Source of the DNA: Bombyx mori
Lineage: Eukaryota; Arthropoda; Insecta; Lepidoptera; Bombycidae
Assembly (NCBI RefSeq): GCF_030269925.1
Contig: NC_085116.1
Span: 1,612,001 to 1,676,000 of the forward strand
DNA length: 64,000 nt
Direction: 5' to 3'
The notes under the pieces were generated by a model. That model was not told where the DNA came from, did no database searches, and saw only the letters and a program-made list of their open reading frames with translations. The position numbers were made by a program, and so were the translations under genes. Below, piece by piece: positions 21,201 through 32,341 of this stretch. Position 1 is the stretch's first letter; the number at the start of each line of letters is the position of its first letter.

Positions 21201-22030
21201 CAGTCGGATAATTAGTCGTCAACTAATAATACCAATTATCTCTTCTTCAACCCGTGTCCACACAATGCTGAATGTAGATCTCTTCGAATGCACCCCATTC
21301 TCTTCGGTCTCTGGCCTTATTTATCTATTCCGTGCTGCCAACTCACCGTAGAATTGAAATGGGAACGCGTAGTAAATAAATAATGCCACCATTATAATAA
21401 GGCTTTTTTGCAACTTTCGTATATTCTGGTCTAGTCAACCGTACTTATCTATGTGAATAAATGTTAATGTTTGTATTTACTGAACCGTTCGTCCGATAGT
21501 GATGAAACTCGATTCAGATGTTATTAAAAATCAACAGCTTGTGTTCACAGGTCAACCATGTCACAGATATTGACACACAAGGACATACAAATAAATGACT
21601 ATAAATCTTAGAATGAATTCACTATGTCACTAAGTTAAACCATGCCAGATAATTAGGTACTCAAGCAACACCTACTTAAATGACCTACTGAGCTTAGCAG
21701 CAAGCGTACGTTGCGCGCACCTAGTGGTAAGTCGTCACTTTCGCTCTGCACTGGTATATGCAAGTCTCTGTCGCGATTACTGTTTTTACATTTCAGTTGA
21801 TTCTTCAGAGCTTTTTGACATGCCTTTCTAGGCATGTCAAAAAGCTCAGGAAACATTAAGAAAAGAAATAATTAGACATTAATAGTAAATAATCAAATTG
21901 TATATATTATTATGTGTATATACAAAAATAACTAAATTATCATAAAATGATAATTTTATGTCTTGTCAGCGTTGATTCAGCTCCATCTATATTTCGCGGC
22001 CAGAACTAAAAATAAAAACTAAAACCGGCT
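21201..22030. other. Unannotated except a perfect hairpin at 21808-21847
   Basis: A transposon-like stretch near 21480-21600 (ACTGAACCGTTCGTCCGATAG) has no second copy. No gene is recognised; the minus-strand open frame 21653-21856 runs through the hairpin. Confidence 0.35.
21808..21847. repeat. Perfect 17-bp inverted repeat with 6-nt loop
   Basis: GAGCTTTTTGACATGCC, loop TTTCTA, then the exact reverse complement. Could be a fold-back duplication or a small-RNA-like hairpin; no flanking repeat family is recognised. Confidence 0.8.
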
Positions 22031-22122
22031 CACGCGACTGCTCAAAGCTTCAGTTTTCCGTGATGTGAGATAGCGATATTAATAATAACAAATTCGGACG
22101 TGCTAAACAAGGACGTGTGACA

Positions 22123-22164
22123 ATGTCGCGTGACCGGTTAGCATTGCAAGGTCGTCGCAAAGAG
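22123..22164 (+). CDS. Candidate first coding exon with splice donor
   Basis: GTGACAATG starts 14 codons, MSRDRLALQGRRKE, that end exactly at AAAGAG|GTGAGT, a consensus 5' splice site in phase 0. The sequence just upstream is unlike the local repeats. The amino-terminal form (M-x-R/K-D-R-L-A) recalls syntaxin N-peptides, but 14 residues are too few to assign, and no matching downstream exon is visible in the remaining 42 kb. It may be chance, or the start of a gene with a long first intron. No function is claimed. Confidence 0.3.
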
Positions 22165-22663
22165 GTGAGTGACTTTTTGTTTGTGGTATTCATCATTTTA
22201 TTTTCAACTTTAAAATTAAGCAGCTCAAGATCGATTATTCTATAATATGAATTTGCCAACACAAACTGCTGTAGCACATTTGGCACACAATTAAATTTCT
22301 TATTTGAAAGTTTAACAGACTTTGGACTTTATTGTAACTACATAAGGCGTAAATATGACTTTCACGTAAAATCGACACCTTGTTTATTTTATTCGCGTGT
22401 TGATCCGCCATGACATTTTTATTGTTCATTGATTCAAAATTGTGAATTAAATGGACGATTACTGTTGATTGAATGTCTTGATTGTTGTGTATGATCGCTG
22501 ATGTAGTTGCCATAACTAATCTGAGTGTTTTTTTTCGGTTTTGGAGAGGTCAGTGACCCGTCAATCATACTTTTTCGGAAACGAAATTCAAATTTTGTAT
22601 TTTTTTTTTCAAACTTTAAAAGTTTATTTAAGCTCATAACTTATAGCTTTCTTCTTGTATATC

Positions 22664-22925
22664 GTTCCCTCACTACTAAGGATCGCGACCACCTGTGACA
22701 TACTTCCAATGTGCTCGATCATGGGTGGTATAGATCGCATGGTACAGACTACCACCAAGTACTTCTCTTACTAGATCTGACCATCTGGCTGGTGTTCTGC
22801 CCACGGCGCGCTTGCCCTCCATGCGTCCCGTAATTATGAGCTTCACTAATTCATGTTCGCGGCAGATGGAAGAGAGCCTTTTTCGGATGTTTTGCTGCCT
22901 TATAGCTCTCAAGTGCAGCTAATTA
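22664..22925 (-). mobile_element. LINE ORF2 C-terminal remnant
   Basis: Minus-strand frame (22912 to 22676) reads RKRLSSICREHELVKLIITG, then GRTPARWSDLVREVLGG. Same ending class as 5889-6285 and 40425-40690, but diverged, so a different subfamily. 5'-truncated. Confidence 0.7.
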
Positions 22926-23084
22926 ACGGAAATTCTAACGTATCACGCTCGAACGTGGCATTCGTTAATTGAATTTGAATTTGAAGGCGTGTGAACCGAA
23001 CGAGTCGTATACCGTGCGAAAATCTTAACGGCGCTATGACTATGTTCGATGAGTTCAAGGCCCGCTTACTTAGTTTCCGATCCG

Positions 23085-23325
23085 GTGGTAGATTCTGCGA
23101 AGCACGGCTCTTGCTAGGGTTCGTGTTAGCAACGTCGTCAGGTTTGAGCCCCGTGAGCTCACCTACTAGTTAAGGTTACGCTGAAATGGCCTCTCAAGGC
23201 TATCGATCAGCATAGGTAGGAAAAAAAAAGCTGTTAAGTGGTTGCCGGAACTCATAAAAATCTCCATGGGGACGCCACCATCTACTTTGATACATGAGAT
23301 CTAAGTCTCAACTATTATACATAAT
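23085..23325 (+). mobile_element. Family C retroposon (plus) followed by a Bm1 trace (minus)
   Basis: GATTCTGCGAAGCACGGCTC through CAGCATAGGTAGG and nine A (23222-23230) is family C in plus orientation. At once after it, 23236-23325 resembles a diverged minus-strand Bm1 tail (TTAAGTGGTTGCCGG). Confidence 0.6.
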
Positions 23326-24345
23326 ATTATTTATAACGACTGCAAAAATTTCATAACGTTTTTGATTTTTATTATATTATAAAAAAACCTATATTTATTA
23401 GTCTAACTTAATCCGCACCGCTAGAATTATATAACCCTATTTCGAAATGATTGAATTTCGACTTTAATTCATTTCTTTGAAGCTATCAATATCATGAAAT
23501 AGCAGGCTTTAATTCTGCACACGAAAACAAATGCTTGACAAAGAACGTGAAGAAATGGTGTTTTATGCGTAAATATTATCTCTCGGGTCTCGTAAGTGAA
23601 AAAGATTATGTAGGTACTACAAATGCAAACTAAATTCACATTTCAATTGGCACTAAAAATATCGAGATAAAATCTTACACTAAAATATTCAGCCGTAAAA
23701 CAAATCTTTAAAATTATTACCGGTAAATGTAAAACACATCTAAAATCAGGAAATAATTCAAAAGACGAGTGGCTTTACGATGTAATAAAACATTGGTTGA
23801 TTTTATATGCACTGAAACGCTTTAGTTTTATTGTTATTAGCGCCATCTAGCGGCAAGTACGTGTACTACGTACAGATAAATCCTATTATTTAGACCACCG
23901 GAGTCGCATAGCATTTGCCTAAGTTCGGAATTAATTATTTTAAGCTGCCAGTAAAATATTGCTCACCCGTCATGTTCTGGCTGTCAAAGTGTTCTTTTAA
24001 ACAATATTTGACTTATGTAGTTATTCTATACCTTTGTATAGAAATTCATCATATCATTCAAAATCATTCAAAATCATTGATAAAAAAACGTGTATTTATA
24101 ATTTACATAAAAAAATTAACATATATTATAATGTGGGTCAGATCGGTGGTGTCACTTTCCTCTCAACAATTAGTTCGCACTTATATTAACAGTTTCTAAA
24201 TTTATTTAGTATTAATAATAATATTAAAATTATGTTTATTCTATTTTATTAAACTTACCTTTGCGTAATCGACAGGGGAAGCGTTAACTGGACACGTGAA
24301 TAGTCCCTCACTGAAACAATGAAACGTATAAAATTATTTTAATTC
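23326..24345. other. No feature recognised
   Basis: AT-rich; the 94-codon open frame at 23915-24199 has no motif. ATCATTCAAA is duplicated at about 24051-24075. Confidence 0.35.
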
Positions 24346-24369
24346 ACAACTAAATAATTAATAATAATA

Positions 24370-24870
24370 ATAATAAAGCTCTACTGGGACCGGCCTATCA
24401 TCACGGACAGGACTATTCTTGCGAATAAGCCTGATATCGTGCTAATGAACCGGACGGAGTCTCGGGTATTTCTGGTGGATATCACTACGGAATAGATGAT
24501 ATCACCATTCCTTACGACGAGAACCTTGTGCGCGCCGAGTCAGATAAAAAGACCAAATATCTGGACCTGGCGCACGAGGTGACCGACATGTGGAGGGTGC
24601 TATCTACAGAAATAATTCCGGTAGTTGTATCGGTGAATGGTTTGGTCCCTAAAAGTCTCTCAAAACATCTCGAGAGGCTTGGTCTCAACAAAAAGTCGGT
24701 GGTGGCCCAAATGCAAAAAGCAGTCTTGCTGGACAATGCCCGCATAGTTCGCCGGTTTCTCACCCAATAGTCCCTGACGCTCCGGCCGATTGTTGCCCAC
24801 CTCGCCGAAGTGTGTCCTGCCGTCTTCTCAGGCGAGGCAGTATTGAATACACAATAATAATAAGTTTGGA
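24370..24870 (+). mobile_element. Degenerate LINE C-terminus with endonuclease-like motif
   Basis: Reads WDRPIITDRTILANKPDIVL, then (24528-24770) AESDKKTKYLDLAHEVTDMW and LLDNARIVRRFLTQ stop. The P-D, V-D and K-x-x-K-Y arrangement resembles the restriction-like endonuclease tail of R2/R4-type LINEs (family inference). A local duplication of about 20 bp (GATATCAC at 24479 and 24499) shifts the frame and creates a stop, so it is dead. Bounded by AAT repeats at 24358 and 24855. Confidence 0.55.
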
Positions 24871-25217
24871 AAATGAATAAAGTATATGTTGTGCCGCTAG
24901 TGCTTTCCAGCACTGGAGTCATACCAAAGTACCTTCACCACTCCATCAAACAATTAGATTTACCCAAAAATTTATATTTTTACCATGCAAAAAGCCACAA
25001 TTATAAATACGTGCCGGATTGTTCGGAAGTTTTTGCAGGATGAAACGTCAGATGAAACTAAAACTAAAAATGATCTTCACTGGGCGTAGGCCCGTGGTTT
25101 TTCAGTATTTACCGAAATTCATAGAAATTCTAGAATAAAAACTTTGTACTTAATAATAATAATAATAATTTCGTATAATCCATCTCGCAGTTCGGCGTGC
25201 ATCTTGGCATAGGTCTT

Positions 25218-25357
25218 TTTTTTTATTGTTTAGATAGGTGGACGAGCTCACAGCCCACCTGATGTTAAGTGGTTACTGGAGCTCATAGATATCTTCAACG
25301 TAAATGCGCCAGCCATCTTGAGATATAAGTTCTAAGGTCTCAGTATAATTACAACGT
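25218..25357 (-). mobile_element. Bm1: Bm1 tail fragment, minus strand
   Basis: TTTTTTTTATTGTTTAGATA through CAGTATAATTACAACG, where it stops; truncated well inside the tail, not at the hairpin. Confidence 0.85.
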
Positions 25358-25604
25358 ACACATGTATGAACACATGAATGTAATGGCATTTTCTTTTTCA
25401 CTTATAATTGTAGCATACTTTGACTTACGCTGAAGTCACTCACAGTTCAAGCGAGCTTCTTATTTAGGTATAGTGAACCATTGTAGGCGTTCTGAGGCCT
25501 ACCTAAGAAACTTAAGTGTTGTTATTTTTTTAATATCATCATCGAAATTAATTTACTTTTGTAAAAATTGGATAAAAATGTAATTTTATAAATGATAATG
25601 AGGT

Positions 25605-25740
25605 TAAGCGTCCGTAACTTAACAGATAAGAAATGTGTTCGCATCGAGTGATGGGACCATGCCCAAATTCAAATCCCACGCGAAACCTTTACGAATTTGC
25701 GAGTGGGAAGCGATCAGCCCAGCTGGTCAAGCATTAAGAT
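25605..25740 (+). mobile_element. Possible further tRNA-like SINE head
   Basis: GTTAAGCGTCCGTAACTTAA followed by a B-box-like AATTCAAATCCCACG (about 25668-25682). Only one copy in the window, so weak. Confidence 0.25.
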
Positions 25741-25770
25741 AAGACGGACATTATGTAGCATTTTTTTATA

Positions 25771-26204
25771 TTTTTTTATTGCGAAGATGGGTGGACGAGC
25801 TCACACACAGGTGTTAAGTGGTTACTGGAGCCCATAGCCATCTATAACGTAAATGCCGCCACCTACCTTGAGATTGATGAGTTTTAAGGTCTCAGTATTA
25901 GTTACAACGGCTACCCCACCCTTCAAACCGAAACGCATTACTGCTTCACTGTAGAAATAGGCAGGGCGGTGGCACCTACCCGCGCGGTCTCACCAGAGGT
26001 CCTACCAACGGTAATTACGCAAATTGTAATTTTACAGGTTTTATTTTTACTACACGATGTTATTCCTTCACCGCGAAACTCAATCTTGAACATCGGTTAA
26101 GTATTTCATTAGAAAAATTAGTACCCGCCTGCGGGATTGGAACACCGCTGCATCGCTAGATACGAATGCACCGGACGTCTTTTCATAAGGACAAGATGAC
26201 TTCA
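25771..26204 (-). mobile_element. Bm1: Complete Bm1 SINE, minus strand
   Basis: T run, full tail, middle section and tRNA-like head (GGGATTGGAACACC at the B box, ACGTCTTTTCATAAGGACA at the A box). Both boxes carry substitutions, so pol III activity is doubtful. Lies head-to-head with the copy at 26238. Confidence 0.88.
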
Positions 26205-26237
26205 AATAATATAATTATAACATTATAATAATATTGA

Positions 26238-26862
26238 TAGAAGTCATTATGGCCTAATAGTTAAGGTGTTCTGTGTATCCACATTAAATAATACACTCAT
26301 ACTACTACGTACCTAGCACGTGTTCATAAACATCTACAGCGGTGAAGGAATAACATCTATACTATAATATTATAAAGAGGAAAGATTTGTTTGTTTGTAT
26401 TGAATAGGCTCCGAAATTACTGAAACGATTTGAAAAATTATTTCACTGTTTGGATGCTACACTATTCCCGAGTGACATAGGCTATAATATTTTTGAAAAA
26501 AAATAGGGATCCTTACTAAAACTCCAATAATGTAACCCAAGGTGTAAAAAAATTACCTAAAATATTCTGTACATCGCGTGCGAAAACTATTGATAAAGAA
26601 TAAAATAATGTACTACGACTTTGTAGAACACATAATTAATTACAAAAAGTGTCGCAACAGGATATGTCTAACTAATTATAGTTATGCCGCAATAAGTGTT
26701 CTTTTATTTAGAAAATAAAAAAAACCTCTAATATCGTTGGTATTTTTGTTAAAAACCCGAGCGGAGCTGGAGCGGGCCACTAGTCGTTTAATAAACATTA
26801 AACCGTCAAAAATTATAAATGAACGTAATTACTTAACTGTTGGGTCCAAATTAAAAATTAAT
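26238..26862 (+). mobile_element. Bm1: Diverged Bm1 interrupted by a Helitron
   Basis: 26238-26355 is the head and middle (ATGGCCTAATAGTTAAGGTG, GGTGAAGGAATAACA). After the Helitron the next Bm1 section resumes at 26784 (TCGTTTAATAAAC, GAACGTAATTACTTAACTG). The two halves join exactly at the Bm1 consensus AACA|TCG. Confidence 0.7.
26356..26783 (+). mobile_element. Non-autonomous Helitron, third family, 428 bp
   Basis: TCTATACTATAATATTATAA after A, the widely shared lepidopteran block AAGAGGAAAGATTTGTTTG, and an end AGCGGGCCACTAG before T. The interrupted Bm1 proves the A|T insertion point. Confidence 0.78.
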
Positions 26863-28620
26863 AAAGAGGCCAATGGCAATAATACACAACGTTGCTCTGG
26901 CAACATTCTTACTATTCTTAAACAATGATATCCACACTAAAGCCTGTATCGTTGTTACTAATCTACAATTATTTAAATGAATAAAAAACGTTCCAAATCG
27001 CGAACCTTCTTAAAAATTTACATAATTAAATAAAATTTCTCTGGCTCTTCCGTAATCTAGATTGAAATTTATTTATTCAAACCCAACTAAATAACAATAC
27101 CTACGTTACAGAGGAATGTTCACACGCTATTACCGGTCTTTACGATTTCTTTAAGCAGACAACGATCAATTCAAATTATTTAAATAAGACGTTATACGTC
27201 AAATCGTAATTGCAGTGGGTATTCTACAATGAAGTAGGAAACCTATGGAAATGAAACGTCAACCAAAATTTCGTGCCACTGTGACGTCATCTGGCCACAA
27301 AACATGGCGGCTTTAGTGCTGTACAAAAGATTTCAATGTTATCAGGTTTTATCGATAAACGTTCTTGGCTCATTTTATTTTAAATATTGTTGAGTATTAT
27401 TTATTTGTAGAATTTATACTTTAATGGGAAGTAAGTAGGTATATTGTTATGTGCAAATATGATATGATTTAGATGGGTGAAATCTAAGACAAGTTCGTCC
27501 TTCGAATTTGCCAAGTAAACGATATGATGATTTTTAAAAGTTGCTACACTGATTTTATAAAGTTGTCGTTTGTCGCAAAACATAAAGATATGGCGTAGTT
27601 CAAAGCCATCAGCCCATTTCTAGCATGCTAAATGTTATCGTATTTTGAGTACGTGTTTTTATTAGACTATAACAATCTATTTTAATTGTTTTGCTGACTC
27701 TAAAGTCCGTAACATACTACCGCAGCGCACCCCAAGGAAGGTGCGCCGCACCATTTGAATCACTTTCGCTTGAGAGTGATTCAAATTTTAAACTTATCAA
27801 GGGACCGCGTGAAAAAAAAAAACACCTACAGAACATTTATTCATTAATTACAAACGTCATTCCTTGTGACTTCCTCTCTAAAATCACTTAATTATTAAAT
27901 ATTTAACAAATTTACAATAGTGTTTTACTCACTGCGGAATAAAACTATTTTATTTAAATAGTTCCGAAGAGATTTTGTCGGTAGCCTTTTTCCCGAAATA
28001 TCTAAACAGAATATCTAAATATGTTTTGATGACATATTTTAAAGTGGTATTTATGATTAGTGTCATGATCAATAGATTCCGACCGAAAAATGGATTTTTC
28101 GGATGAGGGCTCCATAATGAATTTAAATACATATAGATAATAGTTTTTGGGCATCGACTTTCTTGAGATCCTCTAAAATACGTTTTAATTATTATTTTTG
28201 TATGTTTTAAGCATGATAAATTATGAAATTTTATATAATCAATCATATTAAATCGATATCAAAGTCAATAAATAATGTACAACCCAAAACAGACGGCCGA
28301 ACTGACGTGACAATGACATTTGGCGCGCTAAACATGGCGGATTTTCGGCCTCATTAGACGGAGACGGAGATATTTACGTATATTCATGTTTCATTTTATG
28401 TACGCACTGAAATACTGTTATATTGTTTTCCTGCGAGTTAAAGTACTGAGTAAGAACGAGATAGATATATGTTTATGTATGTGCCTTCAAAATGGGTGCT
28501 ATTTATATAAGCAATCGTACGTATAGAACAATATGTCGTGTCCCTACTATATAGGTCTATGGTATTCTATTAAGAACTGGTATATGAATATGTATTCACA
28601 CACAGAAATGCTTACTTAAT
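26863..28620. other. No gene; one hairpin
   Basis: 27753-27786 is an inverted repeat (ATTTGAATCACT, 10-nt loop, AGTGATTCAAAT). A CRE-like TGACGTCA at about 27282 with nearby ACATGGCGGCTTTAG, and ACATGGCGGATTTTCGG at 28332, look like short shared promoter-type motifs, but no ORF follows either. Confidence 0.35.
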
Positions 28621-28627
28621 GAATTTT

Positions 28628-28857
28628 ACTGGTGGTAGGACCTCTTGTGAGTCCGCGCGGGTAGGTACCACCGCCCTGCCTACTTCTGCCGTGAAGCAGT
28701 AATCCGTTTCGGTTTGAAGGGTGGGACAGCCGTTGTAACTGTAACTATACTAAGGTGGGTGGCGCATTTACGTTGTAGATGTCCATTGGCTCCAGTAATC
28801 ACTTAACACCAGGTGGGCTGTGAGCTCGTCCACCCATCTAAGCAATAAAAAAAAAAA
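28628..28857 (+). mobile_element. Bm1: Bm1 3' half
   Basis: Begins at the hairpin base (ACTGGTGGTAGGACC). It lacks the CTGAGACCTTAGAACTTATA block (a deletion near 28750). Confidence 0.9.
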
Positions 28858-28948
28858 TGCGGGTGTTGGCTGAATACACCAAGAGATCTTCGGATATTTA
28901 GTGCTTAATAAAAAAAATATTGAATACCCATACATACCCATACCCATT

Positions 28949-29181
28949 AGTGGTGGTAGGACCTTTTGAGTCCGCACGGGTAGGTGCCCTGCCTATTTCT
29001 GCCGTTAAGCAGTAATGCGTTTCGGTTGGAAGAGTAGGGCAGTCGTAACTATACTAAGACCTTAGAACTTATATCTTAAGGTGTGTGTCGCATTTACGTT
29101 GTATATGTCTATGGGCTCCAGTAACCACTTAACACCAGATGGGCTGTGAGCTCGTCCACCCATCAAAGCAATAAAAAAAAA
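28949..29181 (+). mobile_element. Bm1: Bm1 3' half
   Basis: Begins AGTGGTGGTAGGACC, same truncation point; GTAGGTACCACCG is partly deleted. Same strand as, and only about 90 bp from, the preceding copy, with different internal deletions, so two events rather than one duplication. Confidence 0.88.
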
Positions 29182-29428
29182 CATACCCACATTAATTGAA
29201 TTCTATTTGAACTACTGTAATATGTACATACAAAAGTATATTTGGGTATGCTGTCTATAAACGGCAAAGCGGCTGAATAGATTTAGATCTAATTTTCAGG
29301 AAATTTTCAGATATGACGAAAAGACTGATACTGTGAAGTTTGGTAACAATCGGTTAAAATTCAATTCGAATTCGAACCAGCAAAGGAAATTTGACTGCTG
29401 CATAATAGGCATTCTTATAAATATATAT

Positions 29429-29518
29429 CGAGGGTGAAAGGCTATTTCGGTTTAAGCGACATTTTTGCAACTTTACAGGAAAGCCATATAAAGTTTATAA
29501 TTTGAAAAAAATCCTAAA
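29429..29518 (+). repeat. Fragment of the unclassified repeat
   Basis: GAGGGTGAAAGGCTATTTCG, then GCGACATTTTTGCAACTTTA; matches 10745-10850 and 57961-58060. Interrupted at 29518 by a Helitron. Confidence 0.6.
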
Positions 29519-29940
29519 CTATACATTAATACGTGAAGCAAAAACATTACCCATTTTTACGAAAATTGCGCGGACGGAGGAGTATTTTTCCCACTCTTAT
29601 AGAGAATATAGAGCAGGAGTGCAGAATGTTAATATTTTATTTAATTATGCATAAAAATTACATAAAGAAACCATTTCACACGCCACTATGTATTTGACAC
29701 AACATATATATAAACTCTTTGCTTACTGTCAAACTTTTGTTATTGCTTACAGTCTGTGGTCAAATCAAATTGAGAATAGATTATTAAGGTTTGTCTTTAA
29801 TATTATTTCTCTAAAGTGTAGTCGTGGCGTAATCTGTGATTATAAAAGTATAATAGTCTTTGATAATAGAACCATAATAATGTTCACACTTATAATTTCA
29901 ATTAATTATAGTCAATTTTCGACTACTGGGGGAACACTAG
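29519..29940 (+). mobile_element. Non-autonomous Helitron, second family, 422 bp
   Basis: CTATACATTAATACGTGAAG through CGACTACTGGGGGAACACTAG and T. The 5' terminal TC has mutated to CT or lost a base. Internal ATT-rich part deleted relative to 13539-14000. Confidence 0.75.
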
Positions 29941-30042
29941 TATCAAATAAAATGGATACCTAACGAATACCTTACGGATACGATTACTGTTTACGCTATC
30001 GAGATCGTTAAAAAACTCGCACTAAGCACACAGGTCGAGGTT

Positions 30043-30281
30043 CCTTTTTTATTGCTTAGGTGGGTGGACGAGCTCACAGCCCATATAGTTGTTAAGTGGT
30101 TACTGGAGCCCATAGACATCTACAACGTAAATGCGCCACCCTCCTTGAGATATAATTTCTAAGGTCTCAGTATAGTTACAACGGCTGCTCCACCCATCGA
30201 ACCGAAACGCATTACGGCAGAAATAGGCAGGGTGGTGATACCTACCCGTGCGGACTCACAAGAGATCTTACCACCGGTAAA
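30043..30281 (-). mobile_element. Bm1: Bm1 3' half, minus strand
   Basis: TTTTTTATTGCTTAGGTGG through CTTACCACCGGTAAAAGG; truncated at the hairpin base. A 10-bp deletion removes GCTTCACGGC at about 30212. Confidence 0.9.
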
Positions 30282-30990
30282 AGGTAAGGTCTCATTTGTG
30301 TAATACAATATGATGCCCTACTTAATTTATTTTGCAGAATCTTCAACAAACAGCCTTTGAAATAATATAATTTTACAAAGTTGGCCACCACTACTCTCTC
30401 AAACCGTAACAATTTTGACTTAAAGGTCTAGATACCAGGCCATAAATTCCAAAAAAAAAAACCGGAACAATTCAACCTCATTTGCCTTTTCCGATTACCT
30501 TATTTAATAATCTCGTATCAGAACTCATCAAAAGGTCATTGAACCAAACTAAAATATGAATATCAAAATGAATAGGAAGTCTAAGTTACGTATGTTACAG
30601 TATTCGTGTTGTTGACATTGTTCATGCCAACGGGTGATCAACGAAACGCGGTTTCCCATCGGTGTCGCTTACCACCGGCCGGACCGGTTGTTTGTTTACG
30701 TTTTGTTTCGATATCGATTACAATTCGATGCGGTGGAGGACCTAGAATATGCATACATACGTAAACAAATAAAATAATTTCAAAGTACATCTTTGTAGGA
30801 TTTAACATTTAAAAATAATTTATGTTTGTTGATAAATATCACTTGGTTATTTAAGGTCCATATTGTTCTAATATAACTAAGACTTTTAAGGAGATAATTT
30901 AATAAAAAATATATATATTATAATTCCTAGCAAATTAAAAAAGTTATAGATTACAAAATGAACACAAAAGCAAATGCATATTGATTTATT
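30282..30990. other. No feature seen
   Basis: No coding or repeat signal. CCACCGGCCGGACCGGTTG near 30672 is a small GC-rich palindromic patch. Confidence 0.35.
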
Positions 30991-30997
30991 TCAGCAG

Positions 30998-31111
30998 TGG
31001 GCAGCGGCTTGGCTCTGCTCCTGGCATTGCTGAAGTCCATGGGCGACGGTAACCACTTACCATCAGGCGGGCCGTACGCTCGTCTGCCTACAAAGGCAAT
31101 TAAAAAAAATT
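30998..31111 (+). mobile_element. Family B LINE 3' end
   Basis: GTGGGCAGCGGCTTGGCTCT to CTGCCTACAAAGGCAATTAAA; 5' end at the stem base again. Confidence 0.85.
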
Positions 31112-32061
31112 CAATTCGGATATTTAAAAAGTTGTACACAGTAATTACTTTACTACATAGTAATAATAATTATTGAAGTGAAACTTCCTTATCGGCGTTG
31201 GAAAAAAATTTACCGTCACATTTTTCGGTTACGCGTCACTTTTTTCCGTTACGCGCCATCTGTTTTGTATTCATGTCTATGATAATAAAATCCTTTTGTT
31301 TAAACTTTATCTAATTTAACTTTTTGAAGTGAAACTTCCTTATCGGCGTTGGAAAAAAATTTACCGTCACATTTTTCAGTTACGCGTCACTTTTTTCCGT
31401 TACGCGCCATCGGTTTTGTATTCATGTCTATGATAATAAAATCCTTTTGTTTAAACTTTATCTAATTTAACTTTTTTGTATTCATGTCTATGATAATAAA
31501 ATCCTTTTGTTTAAACTTTATCTAATTTAACTTTATTTAACCAATTTCTAGAAAGTTGCATGTAGATCATTTTTCGAAAAATAAGGCCATAAACAAGTTT
31601 CACTTCTTACGTGTGTACACTAGTACACGCACACATTTTTGAAGTGAAACTTCCTTATCGGCGTTGGAAAAAAATTTACCGTCACATTTTTCGGTTACGC
31701 GTCACTTTTTTCCGTTACGCGCCATCTGTTTTGTATTCATGTCTATGATAATAAAATCCTTTTGTTTAAACTTTATCTAATTTAACTTTATTTAACCAAT
31801 TTCTAGAAAGTTGCATGTAGATCATTTTTCGAAAAATAAGGCCATAAACAAGTTTCACTTCTTACGTGTGTACACTAGTACACGCACACATTTTTGAAGT
31901 GAAACTTCCTTATCGGCGTTGGAAAAAAATTTACCGTCACATTTTTCGGTTACGCGTCACTTTTTTCCGTTACGCGCCATCTGTTTTGTATTCATGTCTA
32001 TGATAATAAAATCCTTTTGTTTAAACTTTATCTAATTTAACTTTTTTGTATTCATGTCTAT

Positions 32062-32237
32062 TGTGAGATATCAAACCAATTCATAAACGCATTCGATACC
32101 TGTAATTCTAAAATGTAGCTATCTCGCTCTTAACTCAACTTCCGTCTTGTCTTTTCCTAACAGTGTTCGGTTAAGTGTGCGCTCCTATATTAAATAATAC
32201 TTATTAGTTAATTAAGTGTTTTAATCCATATATGAAA
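32062..32237 (+). repeat. 5' LTR (176 bp)
   Basis: TGTGAGATATCAAACC to CCATATATGAAA; no differences from the 3' LTR on reading both. Confidence 0.9.
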
Positions 32238-32238
32238 G

Positions 32239-32278
32239 TGGCGACGAGGATGGGATACGAACCCACGCGTGCAAAGCA
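32239..32278 (+). other. Extended primer-binding site, tRNA-Ser(GCT) type
   Basis: TGGCGACGAGGATGGGAT (32239-32256) is an 18-nt PBS complementary to the tRNA-Ser 3' end including CCA. Complementarity goes on for 22 more nt through the T loop, T stem and variable arm, with substitutions only at 32257 (A for T) and 32274 (A for G). Position 32257 is opposite tRNA A58. The tRNA sequence is from memory; the T-loop consensus alone fixes position 58. Confidence 0.8.
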
Positions 32279-32341
32279 TTCAGCATTCAAGTATTCAGCC
32301 CAGGCTGGGGAAATTTCAAAGGCGACGTCATAAATTTAGTT

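Noticed and set aside
24512..24922. 136-codon minus-strand ORF
   Set aside because: Shadow of the plus-strand LINE remnant whose motifs are clear.
27270..27320. CRE-like palindrome with ATGGCGG as a promoter and start codon
   Set aside because: No open frame or splice donor follows; similar motif at 28332 likewise leads nowhere.
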